Shown here: positions 1-7,461 of the stretch, one piece after another
Layout of the letters: each line of letters begins with the position of its first letter
Numbering within the stretch: the first letter of the stretch is position 1
Assembly: GCF_020523985.1 (NCBI RefSeq)
Contig: NZ_JAIVKM010000001.1
Coordinates: forward strand, 2,046,001 to 2,110,000
From: Mangrovibacter yixingensis
GTDB lineage: Bacteria; Pseudomonadota; Gammaproteobacteria; Enterobacterales; Enterobacteriaceae
Direction: 5' to 3'
Length of the DNA stretch: 64,000 nt
The notes under the pieces: generated by a model
What the model saw: the letters and a program-made list of their open reading frames with translations, nothing else
Told to the model about the DNA's origin: nothing
Databases searched by the model: none
Program-made: the position numbers and the translations under genes

Positions 1-957
1 AGCCAGCCTGTATTGTGATTCGCGACGGGCAACCAACGCCTCTTCCAGCGTGACGGGAATAAACTGCACACGCTGGTTAGGCTGTAATTGCCCAAGAATG
101 GGCAGGTCACAGCTAATCACCGTACCCAGCGTCATATACCCGCCGCCAGACACGGCATCACGCAACAGAACAATAGGTTCCAGCCCACCGGGCACCTGAA
201 CCGAACCAATGGGATAACAGGCATCAACAATATTTGAAGGGTCCGAGCCCGCACCAAAAGGCGGCTCTTCTGGTTTAAAGGCTAAAGGTGTGCCACCTTT
301 CAGCCGGTAACCGGTGCGGTCTGCTTCGGTACTAACATGCCAGGTATCAGCAAAAAAGGTGTCTACAGCTGCATCGGTCAGGCGATGGATATACAGCCCC
401 GGCAGCATCCGTAATGTGACAGATTTTGGGAATTGCGGAAGCATGGGTCCGGGAACCGTTTTGCCCGCGCGTCGAAAGCGCTCAGCGGTTACAGGCAACA
501 CAGGCAGCGCATCGCCCGCGGCCAGTCGCCTTCCCTGGTAACCCCCCAGCGAGCCAAGCGTATAGGTTGAACGGCTACCTAACACTCGGGGCACATCAAT
601 ACCGCCCGCAATGGCAAGATAAGCCCGGCAACCCTGGCGCGCCGGGGCAAAGCGCAGGCTCTGCCCGGCGGTGATAAGCAAAGCCGTGTGGCTGCTTGCT
701 GGCTGGTTATCCACCAAGGGCACCATGCCCGCGCCACAAATGGCAACCAGCGCATTTTCAGTAAACTGCAATTCCGGGCCCAGTAGCGTCATTTCCAGCA
801 CGGCGTCATCCGGGTTGTTACCCACCAGCAAATTTGCCATCTGCATGGAATAGGGGTCCAGCGCACCAGAAGGTGGGATCCCCAGGTGGTAATACCCTTC
901 TCTGCCGGTATCCTGCACTGTGGTGGCAAGGCCGGGCTTAATAACATTAATGGTCAT
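1..957 (-). CDS. pxpC: 5-oxoprolinase subunit C-like carboxyltransferase (partial)
   Basis: KipA/PxpC-type subunit, the biotin-dependent carboxyltransferase-like half of the PxpBC pair. My translation from the ATG at 957 begins MTINVIKPGLATTVQDTGR and continues with YYHLGIPPSGALDPYSM, AICGAGM, YLAIAGGIDVPRVLGSRSTY and GGTPLAFKPEEPPFGAGSDPS, all typical of the family. The reading frame stays open to base 1, so the C-terminus is outside the window. It overlaps the end of pxpB by 11 nt, so the two are translationally coupled. It is the last visible gene of the pxpA-carrier-carboxylase-pxpB-pxpC operon. The family is known for ATP-dependent 5-oxoproline hydrolysis with PxpA; the real substrate here may be another cyclic amide or urea-like compound. 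Confidence 0.88.
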   Translation of the reverse strand, partial: MTINVIKPGLATTVQDTGREGYYHLGIPPSGALDPYSMQMANLLVGNNPDDAVLEMTLLGPELQFTENALVAICGAGMVPLVDNQPASSHTALLITAGQSLRFAPARQGCRAYLAIAGGIDVPRVLGSRSTYTLGSLGGYQGRRLAAGDALPVLPVTAERFRRAGKTVPGPMLPQFPKSVTLRMLPGLYIHRLTDAAVDTFFADTWHVSTEADRTGYRLKGGTPLAFKPEEPPFGAGSDPSNIVDACYPIGSVQVPGGLEPIVLLRDAVSGGGYMTLGTVISCDLPILGQLQPNQRVQFIPVTLEEALVARRESQYRLA

Positions 958-1828
958 ACAGCCCCCGTTTCAGTTGCTGAGGATACCCTTGCGGGTCATT
1001 GAGGAAATCAGCCAGTGCAAAAGTGACTTTGCGGATACGTGGTGCAAAGTCACCGTTTTGTACCTGGCTGCACAGAGTGTCGTACTCAGCACGATCCACC
1101 GGGCGAAATTGCACGATGTCCCCCGCTTTGAAAAACACCATGTCTGGTTTGAGGTAGGCCAACCGTTGCGCCGGGTCATATATCGGCATAGGCGTAATGC
1201 CAAACAGTTGGTAACCCCCGGCTCCACGCACTGAGTATATGCAGCCAAAACACCCGCCATGGCCTAAAGACAACCCTGGCGTATCGGTGCGCGGGCGCAG
1301 GTATTTCGGTACCTGTAGCTGTTTTTCCCGTTCAACCATTTGGTACATAAATGGCAGGCCAGAAACAAACCCCACCATCGAAACAAACCAGGGCGTGTTG
1401 CTGTGAGCGGCAATAAACGCTTCGCTGTCTGTATAGCCGTTAATGTGGGCCGCGTAATCCAGGTCACTGCCACCCGGCTCCTGGTGGCGGTCACGAAAGC
1501 GCATCAGGGTTTCGTGTGTCCAGGGGTCGTTGTAAAACACAGGCACCTCAATGATGCGGGTTTCCAGGGTATCTTCCCCGTCATTCCCCGCTTCCAATAC
1601 CTGAAGCTGTGCCAACAGCACATGGGGCGCTAACACATCCGGGTTAAAACGCACCTGAAAAGACGCATTCGCCAGGCAAATATCCAGCACGCCAGGCAAC
1701 TGGCAGGCTTCCAGCGCCCGTGTCAGTTTCAGCCCACGGAAAAATGCCTTTAATGACATTTCACGGTCAATTTCGGCGAACAGGTGTTCATCGCCGCCGA
1801 AAGAGTAACGAATTGGGTTATTGGCCAT
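947..1828 (-). CDS. pxpB: 5-oxoprolinase subunit B-like (KipI/PxpB family)
   Basis: KipI/PxpB-type partner of PxpC, 293 residues from the ATG at 1828, which overlaps the carboxylase stop by 11 nt. The longest frame starts at 1861, but the sequence from MANNPIRYSFGGDEHLF is the natural N-terminus. Family-like regions are EIDREMSLKAFFR near the start, VPVFYNDPWT near residue 115, GFVSGLPFMYQM near 165 and GAGGYQLFGITPMPIYDP near 215. Several motif positions differ from stand-alone KipI/PxpB proteins, which usually have a GFxPGF-type loop and a PGGW motif. This subgroup probably goes with biotin carboxylase subunits. Role inferred: with PxpA and PxpC, ATP-dependent ring opening of a lactam or carboxylation-linked hydrolysis. 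Confidence 0.8.
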   Translation of the reverse strand: MANNPIRYSFGGDEHLFAEIDREMSLKAFFRGLKLTRALEACQLPGVLDICLANASFQVRFNPDVLAPHVLLAQLQVLEAGNDGEDTLETRIIEVPVFYNDPWTHETLMRFRDRHQEPGGSDLDYAAHINGYTDSEAFIAAHSNTPWFVSMVGFVSGLPFMYQMVEREKQLQVPKYLRPRTDTPGLSLGHGGCFGCIYSVRGAGGYQLFGITPMPIYDPAQRLAYLKPDMVFFKAGDIVQFRPVDRAEYDTLCSQVQNGDFAPRIRKVTFALADFLNDPQGYPQQLKRGLYDH

Positions 1829-3218
1829 AACGTCGTACCTCTCCGGCAGGCATCGCCACATTTTGCGTGCGCTCAGCCAGCCACTGTTCCAGCGTGGTTG
1901 TGGTAAATTCGCCAGCCTCCACCTGGGGAAGGCTCAGCAGCCATTTATGCAGCGAAGCGGTGTTTTTCACGCCGCGCAATTCCAATGAGGCCAGTGCCTG
2001 GCGGGCCCGCGCCAGTGCCTGTGGGCGGTTTTCTCCCCAGGTAATCACTTTCGCCAGCAAGGAATCATACCAGGGTGGAATGCAGTAACCGCTGAACACA
2101 TGGCTGTCTACCCGCACACCTTCGCCACCAGGCCAGACCACGCCGTCAATCACGCCTGGGCTTGGGAAGAAATTTTTATCCGGGTCTTCGGCGTTGATGC
2201 GCATTTCACAGGCACTGCCACGCAAGGTAATATCCGACTGCGCAAGCGTCAGGGGTTCACCGTTGGCAATGCGTAACATCCACTGCACCAAATCCACACC
2301 AGTAACCATTTCCGTTACCGGGTGTTCCACCTGAATACGGGTGTTCATTTCAATAAAACAAAATTCGCCGCGCACTTCGTCAAACAAGTATTCCAGAGTA
2401 CCGGCCCCCCGGTAACGCAAATGGCGGGCTAACTGCAGCGCGCTGTCGCACAAGGTTTTTCGTTGTTCGTCATTCAGTGCTGGCGAAGGCGCTTCCTCAA
2501 ACATTTTTTGCCGCCGCCGTTGCAGTGAACACTCCCGGTCAAACAGGTGAACCACGTGCTCGCCATCGCCGAGGATCTGTACTTCTACATGGCGGGCCCG
2601 GGCAATAAACCGCTCCAGGTATACCGCGCTGGAACCAAATGCAGCTTTGGATTCACTCTGTGCAACGGGGAATTCTCTGGCCAGGGCTTCGTCGTTATCG
2701 ACTACACGAATACCTCTGCCACCGCCACCAGCCGCTGCTTTAATCATGCAGGGGTAACCAATTTGTGCGGCATGGGCCTGGGCTGCCTGGACTGTTTCCA
2801 GTACCCGTGAACCCGGAACTACGGGTACACCGGCTTCAGCAGCCGTGCGCCGGGCTGCGGCTTTATCGCCCATCACGCGAATCGTTTGTGCATCCGGCCC
2901 CACAAAAATCAGCCCGGCCTGCTCCACGCGCTCGGCAAATTGCGCATTCTCAGACAAAAAACCGTAACCGGGGTGAATGGCGTTAGCGCCACTTTGGGTG
3001 GCTGCGTTCAGTAACGCGTTAATATTCAGATAACTTTGTGCAGCCTGCGCCGGGCCAATAATCACTGTTTCATCTGCCAGCCGGGCCGCAAGGCTGTCTT
3101 TATCTGCTTCACTGCAGGCCGCAACCACAGGAATACCCAACGCCTGCGCAGCACGAATAATGCGCACGGCAATTTCCCCACGGTTAGCAACCAGCAGTTT
3201 TGTTATTTTTCCTGCCAT
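1818..3218 (-). CDS. Biotin carboxylase (AccC-like ATP-grasp enzyme)
   Basis: ATP-grasp biotin carboxylase that would carboxylate the biotin on the neighbouring carrier protein. It is 466 residues from the ATG at 3218, which has a strong GGAGGAG Shine-Dalgarno; the longer frame to 3242 lacks one. Motifs seen are LLVANRGEIAVRIIRAA at the N-terminus, the glycine-rich loop KAAAGGGGRGIRVV near residue 160, and EMNTRIQVEHPVTEMVTG near residue 290, which carries the metal- and bicarbonate-binding residues. It is slightly longer than E. coli AccC (449). Lying between the carrier and pxpB, it is dedicated to this operon and probably not the housekeeping acetyl-CoA carboxylase subunit. Confidence 0.9.
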   Translation of the reverse strand: MAGKITKLLVANRGEIAVRIIRAAQALGIPVVAACSEADKDSLAARLADETVIIGPAQAAQSYLNINALLNAATQSGANAIHPGYGFLSENAQFAERVEQAGLIFVGPDAQTIRVMGDKAAARRTAAEAGVPVVPGSRVLETVQAAQAHAAQIGYPCMIKAAAGGGGRGIRVVDNDEALAREFPVAQSESKAAFGSSAVYLERFIARARHVEVQILGDGEHVVHLFDRECSLQRRRQKMFEEAPSPALNDEQRKTLCDSALQLARHLRYRGAGTLEYLFDEVRGEFCFIEMNTRIQVEHPVTEMVTGVDLVQWMLRIANGEPLTLAQSDITLRGSACEMRINAEDPDKNFFPSPGVIDGVVWPGGEGVRVDSHVFSGYCIPPWYDSLLAKVITWGENRPQALARARQALASLELRGVKNTASLHKWLLSLPQVEAGEFTTTTLEQWLAERTQNVAMPAGEVRRYGQ

Positions 3219-3234
3219 ATCTCCTCCTGGGTGG

Positions 3235-3486
3235 TTATACATTATCAGTTTTTATTATGGCTATTGTTTGCCCCGGCTCGATGGCATCACCATTTTGCAT
3301 GGCTATTTCTGTTATTGTCCCATCCACTTCAGCAAAGACTTCACTGAATTGTTTCATCACTTCAATTAACCCAATAACCGTATTTGCAGTGACTGTTTGG
3401 CCTGGTTCAACAAAAGGCTTAGCATCCGGTGATGGCTGGCGATAAAACACACCAGGCAGAGGTGATATAACTTCAAAATCAGACAT
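3235..3486 (-). CDS. Biotin carboxyl carrier protein (AccB-like, short)
   Basis: Small biotinyl/lipoyl-attachment domain protein of 83 residues from the ATG at 3486 (MSDFEVISPLPGVFYRQPSP). The frame reaches 3519, but the inner ATG has the family-like N-terminus and a TTTCTCC-complementary leader. The attachment lysine is in GLIEVMKQFSEV near residue 46. The hairpin is VMKQ rather than the AMKM seen in AccB, a variant also found in carriers next to LamB/YcsF genes. There is no long N-terminal domain, so it is a free-standing carrier. It sits 16 nt before the carboxylase start and overlaps the pxpA frame only if the longer start is used. Confidence 0.85.
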   Translation of the reverse strand: MSDFEVISPLPGVFYRQPSPDAKPFVEPGQTVTANTVIGLIEVMKQFSEVFAEVDGTITEIAMQNGDAIEPGQTIAIIKTDNV

Positions 3487-3505
3487 ATTTTTCTCCAGAT
3501 AGTAT

Positions 3506-4276
3506 TTATTTCGCCGCACTCGGGGAGGTAATTTTCACACCTTCATGAATAAGTGCCATTTTAACTGCGCTAATAATTTCCAGCGCACCGGGCGTATCAC
3601 TATGAATACAAATAGAATCAAAATGAATTGGGATAATATTACCGGTTACGGTCTTCACTTTTCCTTCAAGGCAAGCCAGAAGAACTTTATCGACGATATC
3701 CTGCACTTTCAGGTGCCCGGTATTGCGGGTGAATACAATAACGCCTTGATCGTTATAGGCTCTGTCTGCATAAAACTCGGTAATGACAGGGTGCTCGAGC
3801 CGCTGTGCTGCCCGCCAGACAGCAGTGTTTGCCATACAGTATAAGTAGAGTTTGCTGTCCAGCCGGTGTAATGTTTCCACAAACTGTTGGGCTGCTTCTT
3901 CATCTTGTGCCAGGTGCATATACAATGCGCCATGGGGTTTTATATGTTGCAGTGGCAAACCAGATAAACTGGCAAATTCCCGCAGCGCCCCTAACTGGTA
4001 AATAATATCGTTAACAAGCTCATCAACGGGAATAGATAAATGGCGACGTCCAAATCCCTGTAAATCACGAAAACCCGGATGCGCGCCAATTGCCACACCA
4101 TTTACTTTTGCCTGCTCAATGGTTTTACGCATAATATTTGGGTCACCAGCATGAAAGCCAGCAGCAATATTCGCAGAACTAATAACCGACATTAATGCGT
4201 CATCTACACCATCGCCAATGACCCATAACCCAAAGCTTTCACCTATATCTGAGTTAATATCTACCATTTTCATCAT
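3506..4276 (-). CDS. pxpA: LamB/YcsF family protein, 5-oxoprolinase subunit A
   Basis: PxpA (LamB/YcsF) subunit, 256 residues, the usual family length. It opens with VDINSDIGESFGLW and has SANIAAGFHAGDP, GAHPGFRDLQGFGRR, KPHGALY and FDSICIHSDTPGA, the conserved His/Asp-rich loops of this metal-dependent fold. PxpA with PxpBC hydrolyses 5-oxoproline to glutamate using ATP. Starts at 4276, 4273 or 4267 are possible and no strong Shine-Dalgarno distinguishes them. It is the first gene of the operon and faces the LysR gene across 161 nt, so regulation by that LysR protein is likely. Confidence 0.88.
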   Translation of the reverse strand: MMKMVDINSDIGESFGLWVIGDGVDDALMSVISSANIAAGFHAGDPNIMRKTIEQAKVNGVAIGAHPGFRDLQGFGRRHLSIPVDELVNDIIYQLGALREFASLSGLPLQHIKPHGALYMHLAQDEEAAQQFVETLHRLDSKLYLYCMANTAVWRAAQRLEHPVITEFYADRAYNDQGVIVFTRNTGHLKVQDIVDKVLLACLEGKVKTVTGNIIPIHFDSICIHSDTPGALEIISAVKMALIHEGVKITSPSAAK

Positions 4277-4437
4277 ATATATTTCTTATTTATCGCAGGA
4301 GTTGTTGATTTAATATATGAGTATTTATTTTCATTCGGAAAGTAGTATTTTTAGATGGCGTAATATCAGAAAATCAGAAGGCTTAACATACGCAGCCTTT
4401 TTAGCTATGCAAACCCGAAAGACAGAGGAAGATGTTG

Positions 4438-5355
4438 ATGCTTACCTTGCGCCAGGTTCGTTATTTTGTTGCCACGGCAGAGATGGGGCAAATCTCGCTT
4501 GCGGCTGTTCACCTGAATATTTCACAATCGGCAGTAACTGGGGCCATTAAGGAACTGGAGCAGTTGCTGGGGAAAAAACTGTTTTCCCGCTCCGTGCATG
4601 GCATGGTGCTGACCGATCACGGTAATCACTTTCTCAACCATGCCTACACCATTTTGCAAACTGTGGATAATGCGGTGCGCAGCGTGCCGGTTAACGATAA
4701 CGGTGCGCGAGGAACTTTGCGCCTGGCCGCCAGTTACACGGTTATTGGCTATTTTCTGCCTTTCCATTTACAACGCCTGGCGCAAGACTACCCGCATATT
4801 GATATTCAGCTGTTTGAATATGAGCGCCAGGATATTGAGCAAGGTTTGCTGGACCACTCACTGGATATGGCGCTGGTGCTGACAGGCAACTTACGCCACC
4901 AGGATATCTACGCAGAAACGCTGTTTAATTCCACCCGCCGTTTATGGCTGCCTGCGCACCACCCGCTGTGCGCGAAATCGCAGGTAACACTTGAAGACGT
5001 GGCAGGCGAGCCTTTTATCATGCTGACAGTGGATGAAGCCGCAGACAGCGCCATGCGCTACTGGGAAGAAGCCGGGTTTCGCCCGGATATTATATTGCGT
5101 ACCAGTTCCGTTGAAGCCGTGCGCAGTATGGTCGGCAACGGTTCAGGCATCGCGATATTGTCTGACCTGGTGTACCGCCCGTGGTCTTTGGAAGGGCGGC
5201 GTATTGAAACCCGCTCACTGGTGAATAATGTGCACCCTATGGGCGTTGGCCTTGCCTGGCGTAACGATGCTGAATTCACACCTGCCATGCTGGCACTGCG
5301 CGAATATTTCCGCAGCGCGTTTATTACCCAGCAAATTAATATGGTGCGGCGTTAA
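4438..5355 (+). CDS. LysR-family transcriptional regulator
   Basis: LysR-type regulator of 305 residues. The start at 4438 is preferred over 4432 because AGAGGA lies 8 nt upstream. The N-terminal winged helix-turn-helix runs MLTLRQVRYFVATAEMGQ, AAVHLNISQSAVTGAIKELE, LLGKKLFSR, the classic LysR pattern. The rest, from about residue 90, is a periplasmic-binding-like effector domain with GTLRLAASYTVIGYFLP and VRSMVGNGSGIAIL. It is transcribed divergently from pxpA, the usual arrangement for a LysR gene controlling its neighbour. Effector unknown; 5-oxoproline or a related lactam is a guess from context. Confidence 0.88.
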   Translation: MLTLRQVRYFVATAEMGQISLAAVHLNISQSAVTGAIKELEQLLGKKLFSRSVHGMVLTDHGNHFLNHAYTILQTVDNAVRSVPVNDNGARGTLRLAASYTVIGYFLPFHLQRLAQDYPHIDIQLFEYERQDIEQGLLDHSLDMALVLTGNLRHQDIYAETLFNSTRRLWLPAHHPLCAKSQVTLEDVAGEPFIMLTVDEAADSAMRYWEEAGFRPDIILRTSSVEAVRSMVGNGSGIAILSDLVYRPWSLEGRRIETRSLVNNVHPMGVGLAWRNDAEFTPAMLALREYFRSAFITQQINMVRR

Positions 5356-5381
5356 TAAGGAAAAGGAATTTATCCACATCA

Positions 5382-5786
5382 TTAACGGGTTGTGTTTTCC
5401 CCTAAGTTTTGCAGAACGCTTAACGCACGCTCAGCATCTTCAGCGGCCACAAACAGGTGGTCGTGATAGAAACCGGCTACCACATTGCAGCTTATTTTCT
5501 GGGTGGCCAGTGCCTGTGAAAACGCCGCCGTCAGCCCAACAGCTTCCAGTGATGAGTGCACTTCCAGGGTTATCCAGGCTGCCACATAATTGCACGGAAA
5601 GCCGGACTCGCGGGCAATATCCTCCGGCAATACCAGCGTAATACCTTCTTGCTCTCGCACCACAACCACTGCGTGAGTCGCTAACTGTTCAGGCAGCGTA
5701 TTAGTCGTGCAAAAAACATAACGCCCAGGGTTATGGCGCGGTGACGCAGAAGCCAGCAGGCGTTCCAGGTTGGTTTCTCCAGACAT
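5382..5786 (-). CDS. ACT-domain protein (COG3602-like)
   Basis: Small ACT-domain protein of 134 residues from the ATG at 5786, which follows a CAGGAGATTTG leader; the upstream TTG at 5789 is less likely. The sequence reads as two ACT-like halves: one around YVFCTTNTLPEQLATHAVVV, the second around WITLEVHSSLEAVGLTAAFS and AGFYHDHLFVAAEDAERAL. The family binds small ligands, usually amino acids, but has no assigned enzymatic role. The stop lies 27 nt from the converging LysR stop. A 30-residue membrane peptide reading frame lies directly upstream on the same strand. Confidence 0.75.
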   Translation of the reverse strand: MSGETNLERLLASASPRHNPGRYVFCTTNTLPEQLATHAVVVVREQEGITLVLPEDIARESGFPCNYVAAWITLEVHSSLEAVGLTAAFSQALATQKISCNVVAGFYHDHLFVAAEDAERALSVLQNLGENTTR

Positions 5787-5802
5787 CAAATCTCCTGTTT
5801 AA

Positions 5803-5895
5803 TTACTCTTTATTTTTGGACAGTAACCATAAACCGCACAGCATGCCACCGGCCAACACAAAAATAGCCCATCGTGGTAACGGGTGCCGTTTCAT
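5803..5895 (-). CDS. Possible 30-residue single-pass membrane peptide
   Basis: Short open frame encoding MKRHPLPRWAIFVLAGGM, then LCGLWLLSKNKE. It is a positively charged start, one hydrophobic span of about 18 residues and a charged tail, the typical shape of a small inner-membrane protein. GAGGAA lies 7 nt before the ATG, a good Shine-Dalgarno. It ends 16 nt before the ACT gene, so the two could be co-transcribed. I do not recognise the family, and the frame is short enough to be a chance ORF. Confidence 0.42.
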   Translation of the reverse strand: MKRHPLPRWAIFVLAGGMLCGLWLLSKNKE

Positions 5896-6046
5896 TACTG
5901 ACTTCCTCTCTTGCCTTTTCTGGCAAACCCTTTAGTATCGCCTTGTTCACCTGAACCCCTGGATCAGCAGACAGGGCATAACTGAGCTGGCTCACCCTTT
6001 GTTTAACAACGCGTATTTTGCGCGTGAATACAGACAGGAGCCACTC

Positions 6047-7405
6047 ATGGCCGCTCAACGTATCTGGTTAAAAAACCCGCTGGCAATTGCCCTTCCCGCT
6101 CACAACGATGGCCGCGGTGGCATCGTGGTGGAAGGTAACCTGATTGATGAAGTCATCCCGGCTGGCGGGCAGCCATCACGCCCCTGTAATACCGTGTTCG
6201 ATGCTCGCGAACACGTCGTGCTCCCCGGCTTAATCAATGCCCACCACCACTTTTACCAAACCCTGACCCGCGCCTGGGGCCCCGTCGTTAACCAGCCTCT
6301 GTTTCCCTGGCTGAAAACCCTGTACCCAGTATGGGCACGGCTGACACCAGAAGCACTGGCGCTGGCAAGCCAGGTGGCGATGGCGGAGTTGTTACTTTCC
6401 GGTTGTACCACAGTCAGCGACCACCACTATTTGTTCCCCGGCGGGCTGGAATCTGCCATTGATATTCAAATCGAAGCGGTGAACCAGTTAGGTATGCGTG
6501 CGTTACTGACCCGTGGCTCAATGAATCTGGGCGAGGACCAGGGTGGACTGCCGCCACGCCATACCATTCAGGACAGCGACACAATTCTGGAAGACAGCCT
6601 GCGGTTGGTGAAGCGCTACCATCAGCGTGGGCCAGGTGCGCGCATTCAGATTGGCCTTGCGCCCTGCTCCCCATTTTCCGTTACCCGCGAATTAATGCAG
6701 GAAATTGCCCGCCAGGCCGAAATGCTGGATGTACGCCTGCATACTCACCTGGGGGAAACCGACGACGAAACGCAATATTGCCTGGCACATTTTGGGCAGC
6801 GTTGTGTGGATTACCTTGAGGATGTTGGCTGGCTGAACTCACGGGTCTGGTTGGCGCACGGGATTCATTTCAATCAACAAGAGATTGCCAGGCTGGGTGC
6901 CGCTCAAGTGGGAATTTGCCACTGCCCGGTGTCCAACATGCGCCTGGCTTCCGGGATTTGCCCCACAGTGGAACTGGAGCAGGCTGGTAGTCCGGTGGGC
7001 CTGGGGGTGGATGGCTCAGCCTCCAACGATGCATCCAACCTGATGTATGAAGCGCGCCAGGCCCTTTATTTACAGCGCCTGCGCTATGGTGCGGAGGTTA
7101 TCACTCCCGAACGAGTGATTGGCTGGGCAACGGCGGGCTCGGCACGGTTACTGGGCCGCACAGATATTGGTGAAATTGCCCCAGGGAAACAGGCTGATTT
7201 GGCGCTATTCCGCCCACAAGGGCTGGCATTCAGCGGCAGCCATTCGCCACTGGATGCGCTGATATTGTGTGGTGCGCAACAAGCCGACCGCGTGATGGTT
7301 GCCGGAGAATGGCGGGTCATTAATGGGGAGATTGCCGGGCTGGATATTCCTGAACTCATTAGCAAGCACCAGGCCGCCGCGAAGCAGATAATCCGCGAGG
7401 CCTGA
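6047..7405 (+). CDS. 8-oxoguanine deaminase (amidohydrolase superfamily)
   Basis: Zinc amidohydrolase of 452 residues, close to known 8-oxoguanine deaminases, which convert 8-oxoguanine to urate and ammonia. The ATG at 6047 has CAGGAG upstream; the TTG at 5999 is an artefact of the longest frame. Metal and catalytic positions are visible: LPGLINAHHHFYQTLTR near residue 60, LHTHLGETDDE near 225, WLAHGIHF near 270 and LGVDGSASNDASNLM near 315. The same fold includes hydroxyatrazine hydrolase AtzB and cytosine deaminases, but the PLFPWLKTLYPVWARLTPEA and GCTTVSDHHYLFP stretches favour the 8-oxoguanine group. It appears monocistronic and ends in a strong hairpin. Confidence 0.85.
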   Translation: MAAQRIWLKNPLAIALPAHNDGRGGIVVEGNLIDEVIPAGGQPSRPCNTVFDAREHVVLPGLINAHHHFYQTLTRAWGPVVNQPLFPWLKTLYPVWARLTPEALALASQVAMAELLLSGCTTVSDHHYLFPGGLESAIDIQIEAVNQLGMRALLTRGSMNLGEDQGGLPPRHTIQDSDTILEDSLRLVKRYHQRGPGARIQIGLAPCSPFSVTRELMQEIARQAEMLDVRLHTHLGETDDETQYCLAHFGQRCVDYLEDVGWLNSRVWLAHGIHFNQQEIARLGAAQVGICHCPVSNMRLASGICPTVELEQAGSPVGLGVDGSASNDASNLMYEARQALYLQRLRYGAEVITPERVIGWATAGSARLLGRTDIGEIAPGKQADLALFRPQGLAFSGSHSPLDALILCGAQQADRVMVAGEWRVINGEIAGLDIPELISKHQAAAKQIIREA

Positions 7406-7410
7406 GTTTA

Positions 7411-7440
7411 TCAGCCCCGGTAGTGGGTTACCGGGGCTGA
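7411..7440. terminator. Convergent transcription hairpin
   Basis: Perfect 12-bp inverted repeat TCAGCCCCGGTA / TACCGGGGCTGA around a 6-nt loop, between the stops of the 8-oxoguanine deaminase (plus) and the EAL protein (minus). Neither side has a long T run, so termination may be weak or Rho-assisted, but the position and stability suggest a bidirectional terminator. Confidence 0.6.
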
Positions 7441-7461
7441 ACGTAAGTAACAAACAGCCCG

